Source: an uncultured Porphyromonadaceae bacterium
Lineage (GTDB): Bacteria; Bacteroidota; Bacteroidia; Bacteroidales; Muribaculaceae
Length of the DNA: 7,359 bases
Assembly (NCBI GenBank): GCA_900546835.1
Contig: UREH01000116.1
Location: 1-7,359, forward strand
Reading direction: 5' to 3'
The position numbers were made by a program, and so were the translations under genes. A model generated the notes under the pieces. It was given only the letters and a program-made list of their open reading frames with translations, was not told where the DNA came from and made no database searches. Of the stretch, positions 6,450-7,359 are shown piece after piece (position 1 is the stretch's first letter; the number at the start of each line of letters is the position of its first letter).

Positions 6450-6511
6450 TCCCCAAAATAATCGGGTTTAATCCGGTTTATTCGGGCTTATTCCTGATTA
6501 ATCCCGAATCC
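6450..6511. repeat. Second 10-base-period array at a convergent junction
   Basis: Units beginning with TC start at 6450, 6462, 6472, 6482, 6492 and 6502, the last five at exact 10-base spacing. They read TCGGGTTTAA, TCCGGTTTAT, TCGGGCTTAT, TCCTGATTAA and TCCCGAATCC. The pattern is the same TCSSG plus AT-rich tail seen at 913-1020. Units of TCGGG and TCCCG type are mixed, so the array can fold on itself. It starts directly after the stop codon of the AI-2E-family gene and ends just before the stop of the minus-strand pseudouridine synthase gene. Confidence 0.6.
6480..6509. terminator. Possible bidirectional hairpin in the convergent gap
   Basis: ATTCGGG (6480-6486) pairs with CCCGAAT (6503-6509), extended after one mismatch by TTA/TAA. 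A competing fold pairs TCGGGTTTAAT (6462-6472) with ATTAATCCCGA (6498-6508), 10 of 11 positions. Neither side has a strong T tract, so termination is inferred mainly from position between two converging genes. Confidence 0.4.
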
Positions 6512-6520
6512 AATTAATTG

Positions 6521-7359
6521 CTAAAACGAAGCGCGGCGCCATTTCTCTATCATCGCAGTCATATCGGGTGGCACCGGGCAACTGAAGAACATCTTCTCGC
6601 CGGTGGCGGGATGTACGAACCCCAGCGTCCGCGCATGCAGCGCCTGCCGCGGGCAGACCTCGAAACAATTGCGCACAAACTGGCGGTAGCGCGCCGACGT
6701 GGTGCCACGCAGTATCTCGTCGCCTCCGTAGCGCGCATCGTTGAGCAGCGGGTGTCCGATGCTCTGCATATGGGCGCGGATCTGATGCGTGCGTCCGGTC
6801 TCAAGCACGCATTTCACAACAGATACATACTGAAGTTTCTCCACCGAAGCATAGTGTGTCACGGCGTACTTGCCGATTTCCGAGTCAGGAGGAAAAACGG
6901 CCATACGCAGGCGGTCCTTAGGATCGCGCCCGATATTGCCGACTATAGTGCCCTCTTCAGGCTGCGGAATCCCCCATACTACGGCAACATATTCGCGCTT
7001 GGTGGTCTTGTTGAAAAATTGGCGCCCCAGATGCGTCTTGGCATCCGGCGTCTTGGCTACCACAAGCAATCCGGATGTATCCTTGTCAATGCGGTGAACG
7101 AGACCAAGGCGCGGGTCGTTCACGTCGTAATCGGGCGTATTGCGGAAATGCCAGGCAAGAGCGTTTACAAGCGTTCCGGAATAATTGCCGTGGCCCGGAT
7201 GAACCACCAGCCCCGCGGGTTTATTGACCACCAGCACCGTATCATCTTCATATACAATGTCGAGGGGAATATCCTCGGCTATGATTTCGCATTCGTAGCG
7301 CGGGCGGTCCATCACCACCGAAATCACGTCGTCGGGTTTTACCCGATAGTTCGACTTTA
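6521..7359 (-). CDS. rluD: RluD/RluC-type 23S rRNA pseudouridine synthase, 5' truncated
   Basis: The minus-strand frame is open to the window edge, so the start is missing; the ATG at 7325-7327 is internal. The residues just before it (KSNYRVKPDD) read like the end of an S4 RNA-binding domain, which in RluD precedes the catalytic domain. The catalytic domain carries GLVHRIDKDTSGLLVVAK, whose aspartate (codon 7085-7087) is the expected catalytic residue. It also has VNKPAGLVVHPG, and the RluA-family segment LETGRTHQIRAHMQSIGHPL. The enzyme turns uridines into pseudouridines in 23S rRNA; the RluD type acts on helix 69 (positions 1911, 1915 and 1917 in E. coli), important for ribosome assembly. 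Assignment to RluD rather than RluC rests on overall style and is less certain than the family. The protein ends with TAG at 6521-6523 next to the 10-base-period array. Confidence 0.9.
   Translation of the reverse strand, partial: KSNYRVKPDDVISVVMDRPRYECEIIAEDIPLDIVYEDDTVLVVNKPAGLVVHPGHGNYSGTLVNALAWHFRNTPDYDVNDPRLGLVHRIDKDTSGLLVVAKTPDAKTHLGRQFFNKTTKREYVAVVWGIPQPEEGTIVGNIGRDPKDRLRMAVFPPDSEIGKYAVTHYASVEKLQYVSVVKCVLETGRTHQIRAHMQSIGHPLLNDARYGGDEILRGTTSARYRQFVRNCFEVCPRQALHARTLGFVHPATGEKMFFSCPVPPDMTAMIEKWRRASF

Overview
The window looks like chromosomal DNA from a member of the Bacteroidales, most likely Muribaculaceae-like. The reasons are promoters of the Bacteroidetes type (TTTG about 20 bases before TAnnTTTG), start codons without Shine-Dalgarno sequences, tRNA genes without an encoded CCA end, and a protein whose C-terminal deacetylase-like half matches the NagB/PIG-L fusion proteins of this order. 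The family-level placement is an inference from protein style, not a measured result.

Layout from left to right: the C-terminal end of a NagB-like/PIG-L protein (+), its terminator, and a degenerate array with a 10-base period. Next is a minus-strand tRNA operon (Gly-GCC, Gly-GCC, Leu-GAG in transcription order) with a clear promoter and terminator. A DUF1015-family gene (+) follows with its own strong promoter and an 18-base tandem repeat just before its start. A 186-bp near-palindromic MITE-like element and a strong terminator separate it from a large MFSD1-like MFS transporter on the minus strand. A second, unrelated 114-bp element with terminal inverted repeats lies in the divergent spacer between the transporter and an AI-2E/UPF0118-family membrane protein (+). 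That gene converges, across a second 10-base-period array, on a 5'-truncated RluD-type pseudouridine synthase (-).

The genes are mostly single units for unrelated housekeeping tasks: amino-sugar-type metabolism, decoding, transport and rRNA modification. No defence system, prophage or biosynthetic cluster is visible. The unusual content is in the spacers. These hold two different MITE-like elements, two copies of a degenerate repeat with helical-turn period at convergent gene ends, and a tandem leader repeat. The transporter also appears to carry an extra pair of membrane segments.
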